Source: Lentzea sp. NBRC 102530
GTDB lineage: Bacteria > Actinomycetota > Actinomycetes > Mycobacteriales > Pseudonocardiaceae
Reading direction: 5' to 3'
DNA: 55,819 nt
NCBI RefSeq assembly: GCF_030269365.1
Contig: NZ_BSTF01000032.1
Coordinates: 1-55,819 of the forward strand
A model generated the notes under the pieces. That model was given only the letters and a program-made list of their open reading frames with translations. It ran no database searches and had not been told where the DNA came from. Each line of letters begins with the position of its first letter. The stretch's first letter is position 1. The position numbers were made by a program, and so were the translations under genes. This document shows positions 26,462-34,257 of the stretch, piece after piece.

Positions 26462-27463
26462 CTACACGCCCGGCCGGACGGCCAGCGGCATCAACTCGTA
26501 ATAGTCCCAGTTGAGCTTGCTGATCTTCACGACATCACCCGTTTGAGGTGCGTGGATGTACTCGTCTCCGCCGAGGTACATGGCCACGTGGTGCACCGTG
26601 CGCGGGTTCGACGTGTCGGTCGCCCAGAAGATCAGGTCACCTGCCTGGGCCTCGCGCACCGGCAGGTGGGCCCCGCCCTTCTCGTACTGGTCGTTCGCCA
26701 CGCGCGGGATCTGCACGCCCGCCGCGCCGAACGCCTTCACGAGGATGCCGGAGCAGTCCCACGCGTCCGGGCCGTTGCCGCCCCACAGGTACGGCTCGCC
26801 CAGCTGTTGCTTGGTGAACTCGATGGCGATGCCCGCCGCGTTCGAGGCCAGCAGGAACTCCCCCGCGCCCGCGCCGCAGCCGGCGGGGTCGGAGATCTCG
26901 CCGAGTTCGCTCAGCAGGAAGGCGGCCATCGCCTCCCAGTTGTGGTAGCGGTCCGGGAACGCCGAACGCTCGACGGCCTGGGCCGAGTCACCGGGACGCT
27001 TGTTCTCCCAGTCCGGCACCTTCAGCAGCACGTCGTAGAACTTGTTGATCGCGTACGTCGGGTCGATCACCTCGGCTGGCGTGCCCCAGCCCATCGACGG
27101 GCGCATCTGGAAGATGCCGAGCGAGTCGCGGTCGCCGTAGTTCAACGGGCGCAGGCCCGACTCGGTCATGCCCGCCTGGATCGCGATCTGCCACGCGAGC
27201 GGCGGCAGCTTGCGCTCCTGGCCGATGGAGATGATGCGCGCGACGATGTTGCGCTGTTCGTCGTTGAGGCGCGACGCGTCGTGGCGGCCCTTGTCGCCGC
27301 CGCCCGCGTCCCACGGGCCGATGGCGGCGTTGCAGCTCATCCGCTGGAAGTTCGCGCCCACCGCGGGGTTCGTGGAGTTGCTCACGACCTGCGTGACGCC
27401 CGACGTCGCGACGACGACCACGATGATCGCGCCGATGGCTCCTACCAGCAGCATGAGGCGCAT
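26462..27463 (-). CDS. Lytic transglycosylase-like + NlpC/P60 wall hydrolase (VirB1-like)
   Basis: 333 aa. One N-terminal membrane anchor (residues 4-26), then a lysozyme-like segment at about 90-150 (GMTESGLRPLNYGDRDSLGI, FQMRPSMGWG) and an NlpC/P60 endopeptidase at about 205-333 with nucleophile Cys in WDCSGI (about 236), His in HHVAMYLGG (about 291) and a third polar residue in IHAPQTGD. This two-domain layout is the one used by Gram-positive conjugation systems (Tn916 Orf14 type) to open peptidoglycan for the transfer channel. It lies 3 nt after the VirB8-like gene. Confidence 0.85.
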   Translation of the reverse strand: MRLMLLVGAIGAIIVVVVATSGVTQVVSNSTNPAVGANFQRMSCNAAIGPWDAGGGDKGRHDASRLNDEQRNIVARIISIGQERKLPPLAWQIAIQAGMTESGLRPLNYGDRDSLGIFQMRPSMGWGTPAEVIDPTYAINKFYDVLLKVPDWENKRPGDSAQAVERSAFPDRYHNWEAMAAFLLSELGEISDPAGCGAGAGEFLLASNAAGIAIEFTKQQLGEPYLWGGNGPDAWDCSGILVKAFGAAGVQIPRVANDQYEKGGAHLPVREAQAGDLIFWATDTSNPRTVHHVAMYLGGDEYIHAPQTGDVVKISKLNWDYYELMPLAVRPGV

Positions 27464-27466
27464 GGC

Positions 27467-28069
27467 TCAGTCCGCCTTCGTGTAGCTGTTCACGCGCCAT
27501 TCCTTGGACGGCGTCTTGACCAGCGTGATCACGACCTTGCCCGAGTCGGTGCCCACCTCGAAGTCGGCCGACGACGTGAAGGACTTCTTCGCCGTGACCT
27601 TCTGCGTGATCTTGGTGGGCACGTTCTTCGGGTCGATCGTGGCCATCTGCGCGAGGAACTCCTCCGTCGTGTACGGACGGAGTTGCGCCAGCCACTTGTT
27701 CACGTCGTCGTCCGGCGGCGGCTTGATCCAGTTCTCCGCCCACAGCTCGGCGATCAGCTGCGCGTCGGCCTGCGGTGGCGCGGCCGACGCGGAGATCGAC
27801 GGCGGTGGCTGCTTGGTCGGCAGCGAGGCACCGCTGCTGCCCGGCAGCTGGCCGACCTGCGTGCCCTGCGACGACGTCGAGTTCTGGCCCGCCGCGTTGT
27901 TCGGGTCGGCGGGCTTGCGGTCGAGGACCTTCGGGACGATCACGCCGAGCGCGACGATCACCACCACGAAGATGATGATCGAGGCGGCCAGGTGCCGCGG
28001 GGAACGCAGCGGCCATCCCCACAGCCTGCGGTAGACCGCGGCACGGCCGCGGTTGGTACGGATCGGCAC
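27467..28069 (-). CDS. VirB8/TcpC-like bitopic protein
   Basis: 200 aa. A short basic cytosolic end, one transmembrane helix (about residues 28-48, ASIIIFVVVIVALGVIVPKV), a Ser/Pro/Gln-rich linker and an extracellular domain of about 110 residues (AELWAENWIKPP to the end). The shape and the fold-like pattern (helical start then beta strands with EWRVNSYTK) fit VirB8/TcpC proteins, which join the channel parts of type IV secretion systems. The GTG start has GGGAGG upstream, 12 nt after the VirB6-like gene. The assignment rests on topology and context more than on identity. Confidence 0.7.
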   Translation of the reverse strand: MPIRTNRGRAAVYRRLWGWPLRSPRHLAASIIIFVVVIVALGVIVPKVLDRKPADPNNAAGQNSTSSQGTQVGQLPGSSGASLPTKQPPPSISASAAPPQADAQLIAELWAENWIKPPPDDDVNKWLAQLRPYTTEEFLAQMATIDPKNVPTKITQKVTAKKSFTSSADFEVGTDSGKVVITLVKTPSKEWRVNSYTKAD

Positions 28070-28081
28070 CTACGCCTCCCT

Positions 28082-29947
28082 TCAGTTGTCCCTGACTTCG
28101 AAACCGCGCGACGGTCGGTAGATCACGTGCACCGGACGCCCTGCCACCACTTCTGTTTCTGCCCTGCGAGGTTCCTGCACCGGAGCGGAGTAGGCGCTCG
28201 AGCGCGACGGCACGAGCACCGCGTCGTCGACCCGGTCCCACTGGCGGTCGGTGACCGTCGGGCTGTCCACCACGCGCGAGCGTGCGGCGGGCAGCGCGGC
28301 CGGACCGGACCCCGCGGGCAACGCGCCGGCGCGCACGCCGGACCCGTCCGGACCGCTGATGATCTGGCCGGGCTGGGAGTCGCGGTCGAGCCGCTGCGCC
28401 GTCGCCATGACCGGGCTGGACGCCTCCGGGCGCACCCGGCCGCGGCCGCGCTGCGGCACCTCTTCGCCGTCGGCGTCGTTGTCCCGCACGGACTCCCAGA
28501 ACTCGTCCTGGGGCGTCGGGCCCTGCTGCTTCTTGCGGCCCATCATCTTCGACCAGACGCCGCCGCTCATCGGCAGGACGTTGCCCGCCGAGCCGACGGA
28601 CATCTCGACCATCTGCCACATGCGCCGCAACGGTTTGCCGATCACGAAGCACACGAGCGTGAGCATCAGGCCGAGCAACGTCCTGGTGAGCAACGAGAGC
28701 CCGGTCGCGTTGAAGATCGCCTGCAGCAGCAACGCGTGGACACCCGCGAGGACCGCGAGCACCAGCACGTTGAACACCGTCACGGCGGCCGCGCGCGCGA
28801 CCTTGCGCAGCAGGTCGTGGTGCAGCAACGCCACCAGGCCGATGAGCGGTCCGGCGAGCGTCAGGATGCGCAGCAGCAACTGGGCCAGCAGCACCGCGGC
28901 CTTCGCGAACAGCTGGAACAACGAGAACGCGATCGACTGCAACAACGCGAGGAAGCCCGCGCCGGTGCGGCTGCCGTCGGTGCCGTCGAAGTAGCCCTTG
29001 GCCGTGCCGAGCTGGGCTTCGAGCGCCTTCCACTCGGACTTCTTGGCGTCGAGCGCGGCCTGGTCGCCGTCCTTGCCCTCGGCGATCTCGGCCGTGGTCC
29101 ACGCCTGGGTCTTGAGGATGCGCGGGCCGTACTCGGCGGCCTGCGGTGCCTCGGGCGTGCCGAACGCACCGCGCAGCCAACTCTGGTAGACGACGGCGTC
29201 GTGCAGTTTCGTCGGCAGTACGTGGAGTGTGCCTTGTTCTTCGGGCGCCTCGATGAACCCGGCTTGGATCTCCGACGTCTTGGAGACCAGTGTGTTGTCG
29301 AGGAGGTTGTAGAACTGGGGCAGGGCCAATGTGGACGTTGCCAGCCACATGGCCGCCAACGCCCAGAGCCCGCGTTTGGAGATCGTGGCGAAGTCGCCGG
29401 TCCAGATCTGCCGGAACATCAGGATCGCGAGGATCAACGCCACCAGGCCGAACCAGCGCAGGTAGACGTTGTCGTAGACCTTCTGCACGCCGTTCTTCAC
29501 GGCGTCGTCCAGCGGAACCAGCAGACCGCGGCCCATCACGGTGTAGTGCAACGCGTTCGTGGCACCGACGATGTTCTTGCCGATGCTGAAGAGCTCGTTG
29601 CCGGCCCACGTGTCGAGCGTGGCGTTGGCGTCGGGCAGCACGTTGCACTTGGCGTTGTAGTTGTGCCACACCATGCCCGCGTAGCCGTACTCGAGGTACG
29701 GCGAGCCGGGGAGGCCGTTGCCGACGGGCGGGTCGAGCGCGCCGACCATGCCCGCGCCGGGACGTTCCGGGTTCGGTGCCTCGCCACAGGTTTGGGCGTG
29801 CGCCATCGGGGCACCCAGCACCACCTGAAGGGCCAGGATCGCCGAGACGAGGGTGAGCGACTTGGCTCGTGCTGACGCGCGCAGCGCGAAGCGCCGCCTT
29901 GCCCAGAGCAAGGCGGCGATCGCGAGCACGATCGTCAGCGCGGTCAT
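28082..29947 (-). CDS. VirB6/TrbL-like polytopic membrane protein
   Basis: 621 aa. A signal-like hydrophobic N-terminus ends near PMAHAQTCGEAP, followed by an external part of about 110 residues, then several transmembrane helices (about 165-215 and 330-460, for example AVLLAQLLLRILTLAGPLIG) and a long disordered cytosolic tail (about 480-621, rich in Arg, Pro and Ser). This is the plan of TrbL/VirB6 channel proteins. The ATG overlaps the VirB4-like stop by 4 nt. The extended Arg/Pro tail is unusual and could bind a partner or DNA. Confidence 0.72.
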   Translation of the reverse strand: MTALTIVLAIAALLWARRRFALRASARAKSLTLVSAILALQVVLGAPMAHAQTCGEAPNPERPGAGMVGALDPPVGNGLPGSPYLEYGYAGMVWHNYNAKCNVLPDANATLDTWAGNELFSIGKNIVGATNALHYTVMGRGLLVPLDDAVKNGVQKVYDNVYLRWFGLVALILAILMFRQIWTGDFATISKRGLWALAAMWLATSTLALPQFYNLLDNTLVSKTSEIQAGFIEAPEEQGTLHVLPTKLHDAVVYQSWLRGAFGTPEAPQAAEYGPRILKTQAWTTAEIAEGKDGDQAALDAKKSEWKALEAQLGTAKGYFDGTDGSRTGAGFLALLQSIAFSLFQLFAKAAVLLAQLLLRILTLAGPLIGLVALLHHDLLRKVARAAAVTVFNVLVLAVLAGVHALLLQAIFNATGLSLLTRTLLGLMLTLVCFVIGKPLRRMWQMVEMSVGSAGNVLPMSGGVWSKMMGRKKQQGPTPQDEFWESVRDNDADGEEVPQRGRGRVRPEASSPVMATAQRLDRDSQPGQIISGPDGSGVRAGALPAGSGPAALPAARSRVVDSPTVTDRQWDRVDDAVLVPSRSSAYSAPVQEPRRAETEVVAGRPVHVIYRPSRGFEVRDN

Positions 29948-32799
29948 GCGCCGCCGTCCCGGCGGCGGCTGGACCCGTCACCGTGGCCCACGAGATGGGC
30001 CTCTTCCTCCGTCAGTCCGAGTTCCATGTCCGCCGCCAGTTCGTCGTCGATCTCGTCGGGCACGTAGGCGGGCGGCTGGGGAGCCGCGTTGTCGTCCGCC
30101 GGCACGAGTTCGGCACCGGAGTCGCGCTTGGCGTCCGGCGTCGTGTCGAGGGCGTTGCGCAGGTGCTCGAGGTGCGGTCCGCTGAAGTCGATGCGGATCC
30201 GCTCCACGCCACCGGCGCCGTCGCCGAAGATGAACTGACGGGGCGCGCGGTCGCGTTCGGTCGCGGTGCGCTCGCCACCGGGGCGGCGGCCCAGCGAGGC
30301 GATGACCTGCTCGTACCCGGCGCCGACCGGCACCTTGAGCAGTCGCAACGCGTCGGCCTGGGCCTGGTCGTCGTCGAGCCTGCCGACGAAGACCGAGTCG
30401 AGCAGGGCGACGAAGCCCTGGATCTTGAGGAAGTCGGCCGGGATCTGCGAGGAGAGCAGCACGCGGACGTTCCACTTGCGCGAGTCACGCGCGAAGCGGT
30501 TCATCAGCACGCGACCGGTCGGGACTTCGGAGAGGAAGAACGCCTCGTCGATCCAGACGCCCTTGCGCTGGTCCTTCGGCTTCTCGTAGATGGAGCGCTG
30601 GGTGAGCCAGGCGGCGAGGTTCAGCATCTCGACGCCGAGCGACTCCGCGTCCGTCCAGTGCTCGCGGCCGACGCCGTCCTTCGGCAGGTTCAGGCCCGCC
30701 ATCGTCAGGACGGTGAGGCGGTCGTCGCGCACCTCGTTGTACGGGTCGTGGTTCTCCTCGGGGATGAGCAACGACATGCGCTCGCGCATCTCGTCGAGGA
30801 AGTCCGCGACGACGACGGCGTGCTCGTGGTGCTCGGACGCGTCCCGGCGCAGCGCCTCGAAGACGAGACCGGGGTGGGCGTCGAAGCGGCCACCGACCGT
30901 GCGGACCGCGCGCAGCAGCACGATGCGCGTCTGCGGGAGCCGCGCGACCTCGAACGGCAGCAGGCCGGTGAGCACGTCCAGCACGAGACGGCGGCGGGTG
31001 GCGGCCGCGAGGGCCTTCTCCCGGCGCCAGGCCCGTTCGGGGTCGTCCTCGTCGAGGAAGTGCTCGATCATCGGCTCGGCGACCACCCGGTACGGGTTGA
31101 GGATGCCGGGCTGGGCGTTGAGCAGGTTGATCGGCCGGGCGTACGGGCGCAGTTCGGGGAGTTCGCACAGCGCCGAGAGCGGGCCGGACGGGTCGAGCAA
31201 CGTCCAGTGGGCGCCCGCGCGCAGGGTCTTGTAGACCATGCCGCCGCCGAGGAACGACTTACCGGCACCGAGGCCCGCGACCATGGCCGTGAGGCCCGAG
31301 GCGTCACGGAGCTCCTGCGCCATCCACGGGTCCCACGCGACCGGGCGACGGGTGGCCGTGACGGTCTCGCCGAGCAGGATGCCGCGGCGGTCACCGACCT
31401 CGGCCGTCGCCGTCGGGACGGCGGACGCGGCCCACAGCACGCTGCCGCGGCGCAGGTAGGCGCCGTTGGACAGCGGTTCGCCGGGGATGAACTCGCGGGC
31501 GATCGCGTACTGGGCCTCGGGGTGCTCGATGGCGACCTTCGGCTTGTACAGCTCCAGCAACGACTGGGCGAGCCGCAGGGCCTCGCGCTCGGTCGGGCCG
31601 GAGACCGCGAGCCGCCACCAGCTGCGCACCCGGGTGCCCAGCGCGGTGAAGCCCGACGTCATCTCGTCGTCGATCTCCAGCACACGCCCGGCCTGGCGGG
31701 CGAGCGACTGCGGCGGTTCGAGCTCGTGCTCGTCGGTGTAGTGGCGGACCTGCGAGCGGACCTTGCTCATCTGCCGCGACAGCTCACCCGACACCTCTTC
31801 GGGCTTGCGCACGTAGATGCGGGCGGACCACTCGACGCTCGCCGGGAGGCGGTCGGCGCGCTGCACCCACGGGTCGTCGACCTCGGGGATCTGCAGGCCG
31901 TGCATGAGCCCGACGGTGAGCACGGCGACGTGCCGCTTGATGCCCGCGTTCGAGCCGGTGCGGCCGCGGACCGTGACGGTCGGCGAGTAGGGCTCCTGGT
32001 GGAAGTCCGCGGCGTCGGTGAACGACGCCAGGTCCTCCGGTTCCCACGCGGCCCCCGGCACGGCGGGCATGTTGCGCGGCGCGGGCAGGCCCAGCGAGCA
32101 CGACCGGTGCATCAGCCAGGACATCTCCTCGGCCGTCGCGGGACGGCCTTCGAGCCCGGCGGACCCGATGACCTGGTCGAGGTGCTCGACCTCGGAGTCC
32201 AGCGCCACGAGTTCGGCGTCCACGGCGTCCGGGAAGACCTTGCGCAGCACGGGGGCGGCGCGTTCGACGGCGCGGTCCATCATGTTGCGGGTCTGCACCT
32301 GGACGCCCAGGTAGACCTCTTTCTCCGCCATCGAGCGGCCCATCAGCTGCTGCTGCTCGCCGACCATGTAGTCGTCGAACGAAAGCGTGCCGGGGGTGTC
32401 CGGCAGGCGCTTGACGGCGTTGTGCACGTGCGCTTCGGCCCACATGCGGATCGGGTACGGCCGCGTGGTGACGCGCAGGTGCATCCAGCGGCCCTGCAGC
32501 TCGGCGTACTGGCCCGCGATGGCGGCGATCAGGTCCTGGCGCTGCGAGTCGCTGCGGAACGACCAGCGCTGCGGCGCGAGCCGGTACCAGGCGTAGACCT
32601 CCTGGCCGGTGCGCAGCAGGTGACCGTCGATGCTGCGGGCGCTGATCGACGGCGTGTAGCTCGGCACGGCCTGCTCGCCGGGCAGGCGGCGGCCACGCTT
32701 GGAATATGCGGCTCGGTCACGCTCACGGGGGTCGGCCGCGGCGTGCTGGGCGATGTGCTGGGCGGAGCGACGGTCACGGTCTCGCCGGCGTCCGAACAC
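29944..32799 (-). CDS. VirB4-like secretion ATPase
   Basis: 951 aa. The C-terminal ATPase has Walker A at about residue 505-515 (AGLGAGKSFLGGG) and Walker B at about 750 (KGVWIDEAFFL), followed by RVLLSSQIPADFLKIQGFVA as the sensor region. The N-terminal 450 residues form the VirB4/TraC-type partner-binding domain. Such ATPases power assembly and transport of type IV systems. The GTG start has a perfect AAGGAGGT 6-7 nt upstream. It overlaps the PrgI-like gene by 26 bp and the VirB6-like gene by 4 bp. It is much longer than a coupling protein and carries no membrane helices. Confidence 0.85.
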   Translation of the reverse strand: MFGRRRDRDRRSAQHIAQHAAADPRERDRAAYSKRGRRLPGEQAVPSYTPSISARSIDGHLLRTGQEVYAWYRLAPQRWSFRSDSQRQDLIAAIAGQYAELQGRWMHLRVTTRPYPIRMWAEAHVHNAVKRLPDTPGTLSFDDYMVGEQQQLMGRSMAEKEVYLGVQVQTRNMMDRAVERAAPVLRKVFPDAVDAELVALDSEVEHLDQVIGSAGLEGRPATAEEMSWLMHRSCSLGLPAPRNMPAVPGAAWEPEDLASFTDAADFHQEPYSPTVTVRGRTGSNAGIKRHVAVLTVGLMHGLQIPEVDDPWVQRADRLPASVEWSARIYVRKPEEVSGELSRQMSKVRSQVRHYTDEHELEPPQSLARQAGRVLEIDDEMTSGFTALGTRVRSWWRLAVSGPTEREALRLAQSLLELYKPKVAIEHPEAQYAIAREFIPGEPLSNGAYLRRGSVLWAASAVPTATAEVGDRRGILLGETVTATRRPVAWDPWMAQELRDASGLTAMVAGLGAGKSFLGGGMVYKTLRAGAHWTLLDPSGPLSALCELPELRPYARPINLLNAQPGILNPYRVVAEPMIEHFLDEDDPERAWRREKALAAATRRRLVLDVLTGLLPFEVARLPQTRIVLLRAVRTVGGRFDAHPGLVFEALRRDASEHHEHAVVVADFLDEMRERMSLLIPEENHDPYNEVRDDRLTVLTMAGLNLPKDGVGREHWTDAESLGVEMLNLAAWLTQRSIYEKPKDQRKGVWIDEAFFLSEVPTGRVLMNRFARDSRKWNVRVLLSSQIPADFLKIQGFVALLDSVFVGRLDDDQAQADALRLLKVPVGAGYEQVIASLGRRPGGERTATERDRAPRQFIFGDGAGGVERIRIDFSGPHLEHLRNALDTTPDAKRDSGAELVPADDNAAPQPPAYVPDEIDDELAADMELGLTEEEAHLVGHGDGSSRRRDGGA

Positions 32800-33244
32800 C
32801 GCGAACCTCCTTCTTACGGCTGTCTGGCGTCCGGCGGGGCTGGGCCTGCTGTCTCGCCCGTTGTTTCTTGCTCAACTTGGGACGAGGCCGCTGCGGAGTG
32901 ACCCGGATCCGGGCGGCACTGGCCGCTCCGCCGGTACTGGCCGTGCGCTCTCGAGGTGCGGTGAGCTCGCGGACCCACATCGACATGACGGCCGTGAGGG
33001 GCCGTTCATGACTGATCCGCTGGGTGATGAACCTGGTGAGGATGATCGTCGCGACGAGGGCCCACGCGGTCGAGAAGAACCCGAACCCGACGCCCATCTG
33101 CCGTTCGATCGTGAGTACGACGAGGAAAACGACGATCCCGACGCCCCACGCGACGTATCGCGCGCGCCAGGGAAATGTCGCTTTGGGCGGACCGAGCCAG
33201 ACGGCGTCGACCCGGTAGACCTCGTCGTCGGTGCGAACCCGCAC
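32774..33244 (-). CDS. PrgI/VirB3-like small membrane protein
   Basis: 156 aa. A short N-terminal domain (VDAVWLGPPKATFPWRARYV), two close transmembrane helices (about 27-45 and 52-72) and a basic, disordered C-terminus (about 100-156, KLSKKQRARQQAQ). In Gram-positive T4SS, PrgI/VirB3-type proteins of this plan sit directly before the VirB4 gene, as here, and form part of the inner channel. Start is GTG at 33244, 3 nt after the VirB2-like gene. The family call is by position and topology. Confidence 0.7.
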   Translation of the reverse strand: MRVRTDDEVYRVDAVWLGPPKATFPWRARYVAWGVGIVVFLVVLTIERQMGVGFGFFSTAWALVATIILTRFITQRISHERPLTAVMSMWVRELTAPRERTASTGGAASAARIRVTPQRPRPKLSKKQRARQQAQPRRTPDSRKKEVRGVRTPARP

Positions 33245-33247
33245 GTG

Positions 33248-33526
33248 TCAGCCTCCGACGAACAAACCGGCGAGCCACTGACCGATGTTCGCGCCGGCGT
33301 CGGTCGTGACGGCCAGGCCGATGATGGCCAGTGCGACGATCACGCCACCGAGGCGGCGCATGACGCCCGCGTTGTCGCCCTTGCCACCGCCCAGCCAGAG
33401 GAGCAGCAGCGCGACCGTGAGCAGGAGCAGCGGGACGATGTTGTCCAGGATCCAGGTCCGGACGTTGCCTGTGCCCGGCACCTGCGGCTGCTGCTGAGCG
33501 AGTGTCACCAGGTCCATGGCGGTCAT
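33248..33526 (-). CDS. VirB2/TrbC-like small two-helix protein
   Basis: 92 aa with two hydrophobic helices (about 28-46 and 58-75) separated by GGGKGDNAGVMRRLGG. The pattern matches pilin-like VirB2/TrbC proteins. It has a 27-residue N-terminal region without a classical Sec signal. It is the first gene of the operon; the ATG at 33526 has GGAG about 8 nt upstream, and an ATG 3 codons later is possible. Upstream to 33680 lies its promoter region. Confidence 0.72.
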   Translation of the reverse strand: MTAMDLVTLAQQQPQVPGTGNVRTWILDNIVPLLLLTVALLLLWLGGGKGDNAGVMRRLGGVIVALAIIGLAVTTDAGANIGQWLAGLFVGG

Positions 33527-33683
33527 TTCTTACTCCAGAGTGCGCTGGGGCTTGCGCTACGAGTAGAACACGAGTTCGTCACGTCGTGTGGGGCTGTTGC
33601 TGCGGGGTGTAGATCATCTGGCCGTTCCCCCTGGGAGGAATTACGTCTAATCTGGCCGACACATCATCACTGAGGAGAGGTCA

Positions 33684-33800
33684 GTGGGGAACACCCGGAT
33701 GAAGATTCTCTCCGTCGCTGGCAAGGTTCACCCGACTGCGAACGCCCTGGTCACCCACAGTGCGTGGGTCTCAAACACGCGCACGTGTACACCCATGTGA
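33684..33800 (+). CDS. Possible 38-codon small ORF upstream of the RHH gene
   Basis: GTG at 33684 follows an excellent Shine-Dalgarno (GAGGAGAGG at 33672-33680, 3 nt gap) and reads 38 codons to TGA at 33798-33800, beginning GNTRMKILSVAGKVHPTANA. No family is recognised. It fills much of the 346-bp gap between the VirB2-like gene and the RHH gene. The second half covers repeat DNA, so it could be a regulatory leader ORF. An ATG in frame at 33699 lacks such a binding site. Confidence 0.35.
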   Translation: MGNTRMKILSVAGKVHPTANALVTHSAWVSNTRTCTPM

Positions 33801-33811
33801 ACGCCCTGATC
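33739..33811. repeat. Repeat cluster upstream of the RHH gene
   Basis: Direct copies of GAACGCCCTGRTC lie near 33739 and 33799, a palindrome ACCCAC-N5-GTGGGT lies at about 33756-33772, and ACACG-N4-CGTGT lies at about 33776-33789. These could be operators for the ribbon-helix-helix protein encoded 60 bp further on, but no footprint evidence exists. Confidence 0.35.
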
Positions 33812-33872
33812 GGCCGGTTCGCGACCCCTGTTCGGGCGTGCGCCGGAGCCACGACTGCGAGGAGATCCGTTC

Positions 33873-34205
33873 ATGCTCGAACCTGACCTCGTGCCGGATG
33901 GAAGTGTGGACGGAATCACAGCCTCCCCTAGTGCTCCAGGCGTGGAGGAGCCTACCGGGCAAGGCACGCAATCCCGGCGCCGGGTCCAGCGGACGATCAA
34001 CTTCGACCGCGAGGTGCTGGAACGGGCTCGGGCGGCGGCCACCTACCTCTCTTCCTACGAGCCCCAGGCGGGGGTTCGGTCGCTCGCGGACATCGTGAAC
34101 CCGGCCGTGCTGGCGTACGTGACGGAGTTGGAGGAGCTCTACAACGCCGGGGAGCCGTTCCGGCCCGTGCTGCGCATGCCGTCCGGGCGTCCCGCGAACC
34201 GGTGA
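33873..34205 (+). CDS. Ribbon-helix-helix-type DNA-binding protein
   Basis: 110 aa. A flexible 35-residue N-terminus is followed by RRRVQRTINFDREVLERARAA, a basic strand plus helix of the ribbon-helix-helix type, then VRSLADIVNPAVLAYVTELE as second helix. Such proteins act as dimeric repressors or partition factors. The ATG at 33873 has GAGGAGA 6 nt upstream. It is divergent from the secretion operon and lies between the operon's promoter and a terminator hairpin, so control of the secretion genes is a fair inference. Confidence 0.7.
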   Translation: MLEPDLVPDGSVDGITASPSAPGVEEPTGQGTQSRRRVQRTINFDREVLERARAAATYLSSYEPQAGVRSLADIVNPAVLAYVTELEELYNAGEPFRPVLRMPSGRPANR

Positions 34206-34234
34206 AGCCCGGCGACCTCTCGGCCACCGGGCTT
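34205..34234. terminator. Bidirectional terminator hairpin
   Basis: Arms AAGCCCGG (34205-34212) and CCGGGCTT (34227-34234) pair perfectly between the convergent RHH gene and the DUF6345-like gene. Confidence 0.6.
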
Positions 34235-34257
34235 CGGCGCGTGTTCGGACGCGGGTC

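Noticed and set aside
29869..32901. 1010-codon plus-strand ORF opposite the VirB4-like gene
   Set aside because: No motif and no start signal; the minus strand has Walker A and B and a perfect ribosome binding site.
25767..33526. Complete integrative conjugative element
   Set aside because: No relaxase, coupling protein, integrase or att repeat is found around the VirB-like genes; the only tRNA gene is 6 kb away and intact.
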